From Galbula dea (taxonomy: Eukaryota > Chordata > Aves > Piciformes > Galbulidae), in contig VWZX01001672.1 in assembly GCA_013399015.1 (NCBI GenBank), positions 62,001-126,000 on the forward strand: a DNA stretch of 64,000 nt, in the 5' to 3' direction. The notes under the pieces are model-generated. The model saw nothing but the letters and a program-made list of their open reading frames with translations, searched no databases and was not told the DNA's origin. A program made the translations under genes and the position numbers. Below, piece by piece: positions 22,910 through 37,900 of this stretch. Each line of letters begins with the position of its first letter. Position 1 is the first letter of the stretch.

Positions 22910-25900
22910 CTGCAAGAAAAAAAATGAGGGATTATAAGGCTTTTATTATTTTCCACACTTTTCATCACGTATTTAAACAAAGCAAGCTGTATTGTGATTG
23001 TAAGATAAGTACTTATTAATTATACGACTTAATGGCACTGGAGACCAGACCTGTATGTCAACAGTATTTACCATACTGCACCTGTGCATTTGTTCAGCAA
23101 GTCTAATTCCCTGTCTACATTAGTGACTACCATATGATAATTCACTGGCAGGTGAAACTCTGTGGCCAGTACCTGCTGACTCAGCTGGGATGTGGCTTCA
23201 GTCCTGAACCTATTTTGATCAGTTCATATTCCAAAATCTGTGAGTTAAATAGCCTTAAATTAACCTTAAATAGGATAAATACAGCTACAGATGATGCTTC
23301 TCTTACTATGGTTTGCTCCTACTGGTAACACTCCCATTGATATCAGTAGAAGGAAACCTAGATTTAAAATTACCTAGTTGTTCTTTAAAAGTGAAATATT
23401 CATCATAGTGATGATCTAAGAGTGACTGTACTATCTGTTTTTACACCTCTTGGAAATGTAACAACTGTGTCTATTGTCTATCTAAGTCTGTTACACCTAT
23501 TTCAACACAGGGAGCTTTTGCTGAGAGATATGCCAGTCCAGTAATCAAGTCAGTTGGGGAAAAAAGAGGGGGAGTCAAGTAAGGGGAACCAACCATCCCA
23601 AATCATATATATATATATATAAATAATATCTATCTCACACATACACACTTTCACCTAGTACTTCATACGAAAACACACAAGATGGCAGCATCAGAACAAG
23701 GAGGTTTTCCACACTTAAAATTCTTATTTGAAGACCAAATCTCCAGTTGGATTTCTGCTCTGTAAACCGTCTGCTCCTAGGGGACTAAAAGAATTCTATG
23801 CTGAGAGTGCAACATCCAATAGTGGGGGAGAAAAACACTTAAGACTATGTAGACAAGAATGTAGTAGCCTACATGTTGTGTATTATTTTCAGATATCTAG
23901 CTTCTGGAATTGGCTGTGGGTATTATGCACCTAAGTACTCCACACACAGTGTATGGAGAGAGTTAAATGCCATTGTATGCTAGATGAAACCATATGCTAA
24001 ACAGACTCCCAAGGAATTGGCTAATCAGAAGTTATGTCTGAAATACAGCTCTACCTTCAGAGCTTAGACTGTTTACTCTGAGTTACATTTATACCTTTAA
24101 TATGGAGGAGGGTATTTCCCCTTGTCCTGCCTATCTCAGACATTAGTGTTATCATACTTTGTGGGAGGTATGAATTTCAGTGCTATGGCAGTTCTCTCAT
24201 CTGCATCTAGATTTCTTAATCCTTAGAAGAGAATCTAATCAAAAAATTGTTATCAAAAGGTGAAGTTTTCTTCAGTGTCTTAAAAGAAATTGCACGAAAC
24301 TGACTTCTATAAATTTTTATGTTCCTGGGCTTAGGCATAAGGTAGGTCACAATTGCTCAGATTTTGGTAGCTATTGATACAGACTGAATTAGAACTCTGG
24401 GTGCCTGCAGGAGTTGAGGGTAGTTGTGAGAAGATGCTTTTTAAGGCTAGACATTGCTCATTTGTTCAAGTATTACAGCAGCATTTAGACTATATTCAGC
24501 ATAAAACATGGTAGGTTATTCAGCCCTAGATACAGCAATATATGAATATTGGGAAAGATTTTCTTCACATTGTGATATGGTTTTCGTAACATTTATTATT
24601 TTAAGTACTGCAGTATGTCAGTTAAGTGTGGATTCAAGGCAAGATTCTACAAAGTGGTTGGTATAGATAGGAAAGAAAGCTAGAAATTGCACTTAAGAGG
24701 GAATGTTGAATATTATCAAAGCTAACAATTGTTTAGAGGAAGCTTACTTTTACATTGCATAACTCCCAAGTTTTCATCAGTTTTGTTAACTGAAAGCTTC
24801 CATAATATACCTTAGAGTATTTATTAGTAGTGTGATTTTTTTTTCCCCCCAAAATGCAATTTCAAAGTAATTTAAAAATATTTTTTGAGTAAAAAATTTA
24901 AGCAGAATTTGTGTTGAAAAGCCATTTTATTTCAAGATTTTCTGCAGAGAAGGTTTTGACTCTTTATGCAGGGTCAAGTTCTCATTGAAATGGAGTACAT
25001 ATTTAAATTTTTCTGGAGCTGAGTTCAGACCTGCTTATGCTGTTCTATTTGTCAAAAAACCCCCCAAGCTCAAGGTTGTTGTGTTGTTTTCTTTTAGTGT
25101 TTTACATGTGTCCATTTTCCATATGCAATGACTTCTTGCTTCCTAACAATTCCTCCTTCCTCCCACACTGTCATACCATGTGCAGCAGTTGCATTTAGTC
25201 CGAGATAATATGTGATTAACAACTTAAAGCAAATTAAAAAAATTATAGTTGTCTTTGAAGATTGTTGCTTCTGTTTCAGCCCTGAGAAAGTCTTTTTGTG
25301 CTTGAAGGCCTGTCAGTTCTTTCCCACCTCTGTATTTTTTCTTTAAAAGGTATTACCAGTCCTTGCAATCCTTGCTGCATTTAAAGTTTAGAAATGGGTA
25401 GGATGCAACATGGCAAATACTAAATTCTATTTCCTATTAAGCTGACATCCTTTTAAAATAGATAGTATATGCTGAAGAGGAAGAAATTTAATTATAAAGC
25501 AGTAAGACCAATATTCAGGATGCGTGCTTGTCTCCCAAGTTTAAATAAAAAATTTGGAACACCTTCCTGAGATTAGTAGAATAGCTGTCTTCAGCATATT
25601 TCCAGGAAAAAGACATTGCATTACTTTCTTGAAAGACCAACTGACCAGCCTAGCTCACAAAGGCTACACTTTGCACTACATTCACCTCTGCAATGATTTT
25701 CGTCCCAAGGGTATGCACAGTTTTGAATGCCATTGCAGACTAAAGAATTATTGATGCACATGTTGCTATGGCAGAAGTAAGTGTTGCCTGAGCAGGGAGC
25801 TGCAGGAGAGAACAGAAAGAAAACATTAGGAACTTTCAGTAGTTGATACATTGCAATAAAACTAGTAAATTCCTGGGGTTTTGGTTTTTTTTAAAACATG

Positions 25901-28900
25901 CATACTCGTTCTTTAACTTTGTTTCAAACACTAACTTTCTTGCACATCACTGATTATCAGATGATTTACTTTCTCTTCACGTGGTTGCTTTAAGGTGTAT
26001 TATCAATGCTACAAAAAAAATTCTTAATCAAGTACGTATCAGAGACAGTCACACAATAAAGATAATGGAAGAAGGCTTTAATACTTGTCTTTAAAAGCAT
26101 AATACTTAAAAATCGCATGCTCACCATCAATTATACATTTATTCAGTTTGTGCATCTGCTATGTAGATGTTGTGAAGCTGTTCCTGAACATCTGCATTTT
26201 AAAGCCCATTAACATCTTAAGGCAAATCAGATTTCAGCTTGTGGAGGACTGTGTTTCAGTAACTGCAAGAGATTTCAGTAACTGGAGGCATCTAAGTCAT
26301 TCCTGCTTGTGAATCAAAGCTTAAATCCTCCTGTAAGAGCTAATGCAGGGATTGAGAGAGTACAGTTTAGCTGTTTATTTATCTGTCTATATATAGCTAG
26401 AAATTACATATATTATAGAGAGCTAGAAAGTTGCCTTAAAGATTGTTTCCATGAATGTTTGTTATAGCTCCTTGACATTAGAAAAACATACTAAAAATAG
26501 TAATAATTGCGTTCAGGATGTTGTATAATATATAGGGAGAATTAATAAATAATTCGGAATACTGGACAAGGAATCTATTCTCCCTTTCTCTGTCTCAGTA
26601 ATGTGATATTTTTATGCTAGAAATGTCTATTATTAGTGAAGTTATATTAAACAGCAAAGATGTGTGATAGAGATTCTACTTTTTGGTTTCATAGTAAGAA
26701 TTTATTCTTCAGAGGTCTGGATTCTCTGAAACATCATGCAAAACTCAAAGGCTGGAACAGAGGAGGAAGGACTAGTCCTGAATACAGCATTTTTCACTTA
26801 TTCCTTCTGTTAGGTTTCAGAGTCTCATGACAAAAAGAGAACTTATGTCTAAGAGTAAAGAAAATTCAGACCTTTGATTCTGAATTTGCATTCCCTAAAT
26901 CTAAGATGTGTTTTCTCATTTCTTAATCCACTGAATTTTGGTAACCTATGGTCATGGGTTTTAAGCTTTCATTATTAGCTTCCTGAATACAGGTATCCCA
27001 GACAACCTAAAGCAGTTAATCGGAACAGGAAGATGTAGTCAATGTTCCTAACCATTATACATATATAATAGGAGAAAGGATAATAGTTAAACTTGAAATG
27101 TTCATGATGCAGACTGCAAAATAAAAGGCTCCTGGCCTTATTAGGGCATGTAGGGAGAAAAGACTTAAGTAGTTTTTCTTTCTGAATTTGGAAAGAGAGA
27201 TTGTGTAAGCTTTACTTTATAAAGGATAAATAAGATCACTGCTTAAAGCTTAAAGACAGTAACTTTAAAAGGCTTCATGTAATAGGCTACAGTATCTGCT
27301 AAAATATTTGACTGAGATAAAGGATGATCGATGAAATTCATGTCCAGAGTGACTGTCATGGATCCATGTGCATCTCCTGCTGTCTCAGTATGGATCTGTT
27401 TGGAGTTGTAGTTTTACAGACACAGAGGAAGAATTATGATGCAAAACACATCCCCTTTCTTATTTCCCTGAACAGGGGATTTTTTGCATGTGTCTGTATT
27501 TCTGTATGATGCATTCTGCTGCTGCTTCTCCATCTACCAGCACATTCTCCATCTTACATTCCTGTGTAGTTTCTTTAACATTTTTGGGGGATGACTTTTC
27601 ACAAATTCATAAAGATGGGACAAATGGGCTTCACTTCCCTTTTGTTTATTATATGGGGAGTACTGACTCTGAAAGTCACAATGATTGACTGGTTCCAGTC
27701 TGCAGCTTCAAGGACATTGCTAGACTTTTAACAGCTCCATAAGATTGGTGCAATGTTCAGAGTTCTTTGTATCTAGCATTATTCATATATTGAACCAAGC
27801 CAGAAATCAAATACATTGATTTTTAACATTGCTGTTAGCTGAATTACTTAGACAAATCTGCAAGCAGCACTAGGTGTGTGTTTAGTGACTGTCATGCACA
27901 ATTAGTTCATTTTTGTAAATTTTTTCAGAAATAAGATTTGTTTTCATGGTTGGCTTCATATAATTACAAATCATTAGTAAGGTAGAAGAGAAAAAACAGC
28001 TTAACAATCTGAAAAGAAGATAAGCACCAACTCACTTCTTTCAGTTAGAAAAATTGCTTATCACTAGATTATTTAAAAATAAATGAAAAAATTTTCAGAC
28101 ACATACTTTTCAACCACCCTATCCAAGGAAGACAATATATCAAGTTAAAATGTAAGAACAACCACATACCTTTGCAGATTTTCTTCTGCCAGTGACTTTT
28201 TAGTTGCTTTAAAATTTTAAGTCTGGAAAGTTATCTAGCTTTAGAAGTAATTACTGTTTCAACCTCTTACATTCAAAACCCCATAACCCACTCCAATATT
28301 TATAATATAAATTGATGATTTCCATGGCAAAGTATTTTCTAGACTGAAAGCTGCAATAACTTGCACTATCACCAATATAATAATTGAAGTTAAAAGCTAC
28401 TGGAAAAACAGTTATCAATTTTAAGCACAAATTACGAAATTGATATTTACTGGAATTCACAGTATCTAAAGTTCACTAAATGCCTATCTTAGGTTAAACA
28501 ATAGACTGATTTGAAGCATGAAGTTGTTTATTACCACCATGCATGCAAAGTAAGCAATAAGCTATTTCTCTTGTCAAGAGAAGTCTCTGTTACTTCAGAA
28601 AGATTGTTTTACAGAAAGTAACTTTTCTCCTTTGTTAAGCTTTACTGTTTTATGGAACTGAATATAAAATGTGCTTGTTACCTGTAACCTGAATTGTTTG
28701 CAAGCAGGGACTAGGATCCCTTTCAGGACTAGCTACAGACCTGTTAGTTCTGCTTAAAGTTATGATGTTGATAGCAAATCTGTACTATTTATTCCCTAAG
28801 CAGAATTTTTCAAAACCCTTTAGCACAAGCATAGGTTTGATTTCCTGAAGTGGCAGATCTTTTATTCATCTCTCGCCACGTATCTCAGACCTGCTCTGCA

Positions 28901-31900
28901 GTTCTAAACTTAGTCTACTGCATTGCTGAAGATGCCAATTATTTTCAGGTTCTGCAATGTGGACAAGGTTGTCCTTTGTAAATATGTGAGGCAACAAAAT
29001 TCCATTAATTTCAGAGAGAAAGCACTTAGAAGAAGATCTCATAAAAAGCATGCTTTCAAGGAACATCTTTATGGTGAGAACAAAGATTATCTCTAACCCA
29101 CACTATGGAATCCAAACAGAAATCCAGATTGCATATACAGCTTTACTTCTAATATAGCTTTCTTAAATAAATTTGATTTTATTTAACTCCTTATCCACGG
29201 TACTGCAACATAACTGGGCATTGCTAAGGGAGCATGCATGGAATTTAGAGCCACACGCAGCTGAGAAGGAGGTAACAGTTTTGGTGTAGCTGGAGTGGGT
29301 GTAGTACCAGATCTGGAATTGAAGGTAGAGCTCTGGATAGGAAGAAGATCCGGACTCTTCAGGGTCACACATGTTTCCTAGCCTTCTAAACATAGTGTGG
29401 GCGTGAGAAGATCCAGTTGTGTCTAGCAGGGAACTGGAAGATGGGGGCTAGTGGAAGAGCACACTTCAGTCCTGTTGCCTTTTTTTTTTTTTTAAGTAAG
29501 TCTGTGCTCATTTGTAGAACTCTGCAAGAAGGACAGAACCTAGGGCTATACTATTACTGAATTCAAATGAAAAAGAAACCTCTTAAGAATGAAGGAAAGC
29601 CTTTCTTCAGGCACCATGCTTATTACTATAATAAAGCAAATATTTAATTTATCTGCTAGTATGTGAAGGAAACAAAACATTTTTTGTGTGTTTTGTGCTG
29701 CATAACATATATCTGATGTTGTTCCCAAAATACCTGAAGTACCTTGATACCAGGAGAATAAGAACTTTAAAATCTACTTACGATCCACAAATGAAGTGAA
29801 CAGCATTCTGAATCTGCTTAGTCTGCTGCCTTCATCTGCCCACATTCGTACCACTCCTGTCCCAGTCTGCAGCATGACATCATTTGCCACAGTGCTGCAA
29901 AACTTTGCTTTCAGGTTCTCGATTGAACTGCTTCCATCATACACAGCAACAAAATTTCTTTTGCATTCATTTGAATGCTCCATTTGATAGTCGAGAAATC
30001 GCAAATAGATCTGTTAGAAAAGAGAAACAAATGTGAGTAGGAAAAGTAATACAGAGAAGACAGTTTCCTTCTTAGCAAATCTTGATTAAAATGTTTTGTT
30101 CTCTTACACATGTAATTCGCAATAGTTAAACTTACATTTCCTCATTAAATGTCAATGTGGAGTATTACTTTAAAGTTGTCCTAAGTACCTTTTTCACTCC
30201 CCCCCTCCCCAAAACAATCTTTACTTAATTTACTCTGATATTTTTCTATTCACCATGAAAAAAAGTAAAAAGGAACACATCTGCTGAAGCCCTAAGCAGC
30301 TCTGCTAAGCATGTAGTCTATTGCTATAGGAAGAGATACAAGAAATTCATAAATGCGCTGAAAGAATTTTAATGGTGTTTTGACTGGTCTTGTTTCTAAT
30401 TAATAAAAACAATGGTAAAATAAAAGGAGTCTAGTCAGAAAAGCACTAAGAAAAATAAGGGTATTAGTATTTGTTGCTTCAGAATAAAAGCTAATAGCCA
30501 GCTTACTTTTCTTTTGCTTCTACCTACAAAGAGTTAATAAATTTAAGCCAATCTTAATTCCTCCAAAAGCAGAAATGTAATCCAAGACAAAGCAGCATAT
30601 GCGCTGGAACACATGTAGTAAGGAAGCTGCAAGACCAAGATGGCACTTGAAAAGTAAACAGATAATTTTGCTGAAGCAGGAAACTTGTGCAGGATTGTAA
30701 TTCAATTAGAATTATGTTAAAAGATCACAAAGGGCTTTTTAATCTCTTGAATGGAATTCTCAAAATTCTAGGGAGTTGCTGAGGTATGTAACTAAATCAG
30801 CTTAGCATGCTGCACAGTCCATCTTTTAACTGTAAAAATTCCCCAGCCAGCCATTATTTTGATAGAGATGTAATCTATCCATGTGGAGGCCGAGATCTTT
30901 TGATCTGTGGGTGAAGAGGTGCTTCTTCTCTATCCATGAGGTCTTCAGAATGCTCCTCAGACAAACTAGAGTCCAGACCACATGTGTTTTGAGTACAGTT
31001 TACAATTACCTCTCCAGCTGATACTATGGATGCTAAAGACCTTTTGCACAGTGCATTTTTCATGCATCTGCCTAATGACAAGAATCTCAAACTCTTGTGT
31101 TGTTTGTGAAGCAGAGAAGACAGGGTAGATGAATACCATGCCTGCTACTGCTCTTTTACCTATTTTACTGCCCTTTTGCCATATCTTGCTTTTAACCTCA
31201 GCTAGTGCCAAAGTCTTTTAAAACTGAGTTTTAAAGAATTCACTAAACAACACTTACCACCTTGGGGGGGAGTAAAAAAAGAGAGGCCTCCACATACACT
31301 TAACAGGCTCTATTGAAAACATGGTAAAAGCACAGAAAGAGTCAGGTGACACTTGTATACCCTGGCTTTTCCTTTCCAGTATTTTATAGAGACAAACTGC
31401 CAGCACTACCTCCTATTGCGCATTCTATGAAAAGATGCAGCCTGTGCTGTGTTACCTCATGCTTCATCTCACTGTTTTGCAATCTCTTTTTTTTTTTTTC
31501 TGCTTTGTCAGATTAACTGCTGGAAATCCTCAGCTACATTGTGAGCCTGTCTTCCATTGATGTCTTATCTCACAAATATGTGAGAGCTGAAACTGCAATA
31601 TTTGGGCTGAGAGATGGTATTTTCATTTAATGATTGACTTTATATATCTACTGTGAAATTACAATGGAAGCTAAAAATAGCTTTTAGTACAGCTATCCTG
31701 TGTTTAAAAACAAAGGAACAATTACACTAAAAGATCTTAGCTCTGCAAAAGCTCCTTCTAGTTAGTGTGTTGCACAAGTAAATATAAAAGGTCCTCAACT
31801 CTGAAGATTATTTTGATTATTGTAGTAACTTTCTGAAATCTAGAGGTAATTTATTAAATGTTATGCAGATTTTAAAAGTCCTTTCATTGCTACAGTTATG

Positions 31901-34900
31901 TCAGTTTTAAAAAATTATTTTTAGTACAAACTAAAACTGATAAAATTAAAAATGTATATGCTTATTTTTCTCAAGAGACTGCACCATATCAGATATAATG
32001 GATGTTGTCATCATAATTCTGCCAGAATTTGAGCTTGAAAAACCGCTGTCAGAATACTAAGAATTATTTTTTCTGTAGTGTTTCAACTCAATTATTTAGA
32101 ATGAGGATCTAATCTCAGGACTGACCCAACTGTAACTTGATTGTGAATTAGACTGGGCAAGAGCGAGAACGTGTTCTGTTTTTTAACACAATTAAATTCT
32201 CAACAGAACCACTGGAGGCAAAATTTTAGGCCATGGCAGCAAGATTTACTAGAATTTATCAAAGCTGTTAGCCAGCATTTCTGCCTGTCGTCTTCTAAAC
32301 CAGAGTTCCAGGTAAATGCCCTTGAAAATTGTTGCTTAATTTTCACAGTTATTTTGTATTTTAAGTGTCAGATAGTAGGACGACAACGCTGTGGACTTCA
32401 TGTGTAAGTTTAATTTCAGACAATCCTCTATCTGGATTTCCTAAGCCACTGATAACATAATATAATTCAGTGACGTGATGCAGATCACAGCTAGTGACTA
32501 GTACCTGTTATTAATGACTTGGAAACACATTATATCCTGAATGATATGAATGAAACCCACCTTAGCATTTGGAGTAGCTTTAATTGTCCATATACAGTCA
32601 ACTGCTTGTCCTGGTTTTGTTTTTCCTTCTTGTTCTACTTGACTGGAACGTACTATTCCATCAGCTCCTGAGAGCTCAAATTGGCAATCTAGAGAGAAGA
32701 TATACCTTGCTGTCAAATGCAATAATATGATACTAATTTAAAATTTCGTGTATAAAGAAATTGTTACTGTAATACTAGACCTGGGATGGGATTTAAAATG
32801 CCTCCTAGGTAAGTGAAGTCAGGATCTGTAATAGAAAGAAGTCATGAATCACAGGGCCTGTCAGTACTTGAGAATCACTTCAAGGTTTAGTACAATCTGA
32901 AGATTACATCCATTTTTTTATTATATCACAATGAAAATTGCCAGAAGATTTACTGAATCAATTGGAGACTACAGAGGCAAAAGTTTTTTAGATTATAACA
33001 TTATTCCACAAAGACTGACCTTATCTGAATGAGGCAATTCTATACTGACACCTGAGATTTCCAGCATGACACCAACAGTTACTGCTCAGTATTTATTCCT
33101 ACTGCAGTAATGTACTGTATGCATACTTCTAGTGAAGTAAGAATATACTTTTTCATAATGGTTAACTGATGATACTTGGACTAGGGCTTGGCTAAAAATG
33201 GGCCAGTATTGGGCTGGGATACCCAAGGCTTAAATTTCAGTGACTATGTGTTTCCTCACAGATCAGCATAGAAACTACAAGATGCACCCATTCACAGCTG
33301 TGGCACAGAAGACCACCACAGAAATTACGCAGATTGTAGTGTGTGTGTGAAATATTAGTCTATGCAAAGAAAGCATTAGTTCATGCAAAAGTGCATGCCT
33401 GTTTTGTACAAAATTATTTTCCAAATTAAGATCCAGAATGTTTTTTTTTCTGTGATCCTCTAAATGTTTTTCTGTACAAGGAGCTTATCACTTCCCCTAA
33501 AATGTCTCAGTCCCGAACACAGTCCAGTTGAGAAAATACCTTCTTAGCCATCTGTTGTTTTAGTTACCTATAGTGAAATCCATGATCACTATATGCAAAA
33601 TTCTGTGAGATTTTTCAACCTTTTTTGTGAACTTTTTAATCAAGTGTGGGTGTATATGCATGTCCCCTTCAATTTTCACAATCCTGTATTTTCCAATACT
33701 CCGTGTAAATGTACAGAAATGGAAAGAAAAATATCAGTCTTTCAGTTCCTGCAACCTATTGTGAAAATAATATAATTTTAATGTATATTTAAAGTTCTAG
33801 CCTGGAACTAGGCTAAGTTAGTTTTGAAAGTGATGTTAATGAAAAGGCTTTGGAAATGGATTTAGCAAAATGCATATGTACTGTCCATCTGAAAACATTT
33901 TAGCACATGTTCCCAGTGAACTGGTCACCATGTTAACCTGAAGAGCTTCCAAATCTAAATCCTTAGCAAGGTATACAGTTCTACACGGAGTAGTAATAAT
34001 GTATAGTGTTTTTATGTGCTGCAGGGCTAAAGACCAGTTGGGCAAGACTAGAAAGTTATGCCTGTGCAAACATTTGTAGTAGTGGTAGAGCTGACATTTG
34101 CATATTGTCTTTTGCCCCAAAGGACAATAAAATGCTGATAACTACCCATATATAGTATCTATGAAGTACAGCAGTTGAGTGTTGCACAAGGACATAGGTC
34201 AAATTTTCTTGTAAAACGAATGCCCTGCCAGTTTTAAGTGGCCCCACAGAGCAGATGTACTTTCTGTTTGTCTAAAGGCACTGTCGGCATATTATCCTCT
34301 CCTTCATACCCTGTAAACTACACAGTACTTTGAGCAAAGAACAATTTGGTTGTCTGAGCCTGTGGTTTGAGGGAATCTAGTTATACTGAGAGCTGATGCT
34401 TGGACTGCACAGATATTTCCTCTGGCTTTTTAAAATGGGAGATTTAAAATGTTTTCCCTCTGGCTGGAAGTGCTGTTGTAGATTTGCTTCAGATGTTTTT
34501 GTCAGTGTCTTACATTCCAAGAAGACAGGTTGTTGAAAATTCCAGCTATTTGTCTACGTAAATACTCTTTTTCATTGCTACCACTGGTGGAACTGGTACA
34601 AGTTCAGAGTAACAAACAGGGAAGGTGCTAAAGCAAAGCCTTCTTCACTAGCAAACTACAGACCTGCCACTTCCTTCATTCAATGTTCCAAAGTGGTTTT
34701 AGTCAAGTATGCTGTACAGTTAGCAGGACTAAGACTATCGCATTGCCACTTTGCCTTCATAAGCACTTATAATGAAATACAGCTCTCTAGACTGTCAGCA
34801 TAAACACATCCACAGAGTTCAATGGGAGCAGATGGTCATTAACTCAGATTTTTAGGCATCTTTACCTGGTATAAATGAGTACTTTGCTTGAAATCCCTTT

Positions 34901-37900
34901 CCTTCCAGCTCCTCATCAGAAGTAAACTTGATCCACATAAATCTCCCTGTTGATCTAATTAGTGCAGGACTTTTCAAACCACAGTAACGATTAATGAGAG
35001 GGGAGAACCCAAAAGGTCCATCTCGAACCTCCAGATGATCAAACCGACATTCAAATGAGGGTTCTATGTAATAAGGTTCATCAAAGGTCAACTCAATTCT
35101 TTGTCGTGGAGCAGCTAGACATAAAAAATCAAGCAAATGATTAAATGAAGATGTGTATAAAAAACACATGAAGACATGAAATAATGAACAGACAGGCCTC
35201 AAAAACAGCAAGATAAAAAAGAAAATGGAAACTTCTCAAAATACATCTGGCAGTCTCCTACAAAAATTCAGATACACTGTGATAAAAATTTTTAGTATGA
35301 TTCTGCAGAAGATATTTTCCATAGAATTTTATAGAACTTTTTTGCTTCTCCAGTGCCTTCACTGGCAGGGAAGATGCAAAACTTCAAATGAACATGCATA
35401 CAAACAAAAATGAGGGTGTCTATGAACCAGGACGGTACTGTACAAATAAATTTACTGAAACATATTACTTGAAATTTCAAGTAATTAATATGAATCTGGT
35501 GTTTAAGCTGACTAACATTTTTAGCAGACTTCAGTGAATTTTGGGTACATTCTAATAAGAGGAAAAAGTAATGTTTCCCAAGTCTTGCAGCCTTTATACA
35601 AGACATGCTCATTGGAAAGTGGTTTTACTCTAGTCAAGGAATTTTTTTAGTCCTCATCACATTTTAATAGTGACTATTGCAGTTGCTAAAATCTCCATAT
35701 TTTTAGTACAGTGCAATGACAGTCAGATGTGCCTTTTATTAATGAAGGACAGCATAAAGACTTTCTGCTTGTGAGACAGAATAACACAGTATGGTCTGGT
35801 AAATGCTGAAGATAGTCTTCAACTATCTTTTGCAGCTTATTATCAGCAATATTGGAAATGATGTTAAAATAAGCTATAATTTTTATCTTAATAGTTCTGT
35901 GCCTTCATAGATTGCAGTAGATCTGGTGCTGCTTTTTCTGACTGTGAGGGTATGTTTTGTTCCATATAGCTAATTCCTGAACGTTTGCATTTTCTATTAA
36001 TTTATTTTTCCTACTTCAGAGAGCGCAGTTAGCTTCTTGTTCAACCAAATGACTGCAGAACTGATCATATTACCAGTATAGCTATACAGTACTTGACAGT
36101 ACAGTACAATGACACAGTTTTAACAGTAAGATTACTACACAGCTAAACAAATGTAGCATGTACCTTCTAAGATATAGATGCACTCTTGATTGGGTGGGTA
36201 CACGTTAGGGTAGTTTGGTGAAGCAAAATGTCCTCCATTACTTGTTCGTACCCAGTTGTCACACTGGGTAGGAGGAATGCGATTCACTCCAATATTTTGC
36301 CCACCTTAAGTGAAAAAAAAAAAAAGGTGATCAAATAAATTTCTCCTGCAGGGATGAAATTTGATTTTGCAAAGGTAGAACACTGATGTAAAGCATATCC
36401 TATAAAAGATAATACTTTTCTTTCTACGTCAAATAGTAACAGTGGCTGCCAATGCAGCATCATTATTTTATGGTTTACATCTTCTCCCATATAAATATAA
36501 TCCAAAATATTTGTAAGCTTTTACTGGTTTTGCTCCTGATTTGAGAGTATACTGAAGTACATGGCCCTTAGGTTGAATAGCTATTCACAGTAATTTGTTG
36601 GAATACAGAATGCTTACAACAGAATGAATATGTAAATACACTGGTTAATAAAATGACTAGCAATAGCCAGATTGCACTGGTAGCTAAGGGTCTCATTTAT
36701 GATCAAAGCTCTTCTGGATGTACAGGGAAATATGATCCTTGACTGACATTATGCAGTTTACTAAGCTAGTGTACCACACTGGACCATTCATAGGAGATTT
36801 TTTTAGTTCAGGTTTCCTTATTCAAGGAGAAAGCACTTGGGAATAGTACGAGCTCTCTGATATTCTTAAGTTCCTTTGGCCCTTCTCCTTGATAGCAGCA
36901 GAATTGGAGAGAATAAAACATAGGATATGTGGTTTCTGCTAGATTTTTCCTAAATCTCACAGCATGCTCTCATGTTATTTATATTTACGCAGGGTTTTTT
37001 TGTAGACCTCTGAGACCATGCAGATCATGCTGATACAGTTCTTAGCTGCCTTCAGTAAGTTACATCACCTTCCACTGAAATCTTGGCAGCCTTTTGATTT
37101 AAGGGGGTAAAAACTTAGTCTCTCCTGCAGAAATTGTTCAAGGAGATTCTGTAGGTGTCAGTTCAAGGAACTCTTCTCTCCCAAGTTGTAGGTTAATCTC
37201 GCATATGAGAAAATAAGTTTTGTGATACTGATGCCTTCCCCACTAAAGCAGGCTTCAAAAATGTTTGTGGGTGGACTATTTGAAAAGCTTGTTGTCAGCT
37301 TTTTTACAGAAATATGAATTTTTGTGGTGTTTTTTTCCCCATTTCTAAGGTCTAAAACCATAAAATTTTAACTAAGTGAACCTCCATGTTCACTGTGACT
37401 GGATGGCTTTGCTCAATTGGAAAAAAATGCAGTAAATAGGTCAAAAAAAGAAAATACTGGAATTTATTTTGGTAGTTCAAGAACTTTTGTTACCTGGACA
37501 CAAACACTTTCACTTGTATTGCTTAATGAAAAATTAGAAACCTTTTACATTTTCTGAAAGAAAATAATCAAACCGGAATTTTACCTTGTGTCTTCTGTGC
37601 AATGGCGATCCCTTCCACTACAAGGATTGTTACTAGCAACACTGATGAGAGAAATTGGACAGGAAAAACATTAGTAATTCATCAAAATTACAGACTATTT
37701 TCTGCAGTCCAAATTCACGGAAATCCTAGAATCACTAACCAAAACAATATGGAACATCCAAAAATACATAATGCATTTATGCGCCCCCTTAAAATGTCAC
37801 ATTTAGGAAACCAGTGCAGTGTAAGTGCCTGTTGATTCTTCTTCCAGATTCCTTAAGAAAGTGTATGTGAGAAGAGCAGTTTATTGTTTAGGGGACTTTA

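Noticed and set aside
34852..34865. Read-through of NETO2 exon 4 into a stop, which would give a truncated CUB1 protein
   Set aside because: The donor is consensus and the extension is three codons of intron. There is no polyadenylation signal nearby to support a short transcript.
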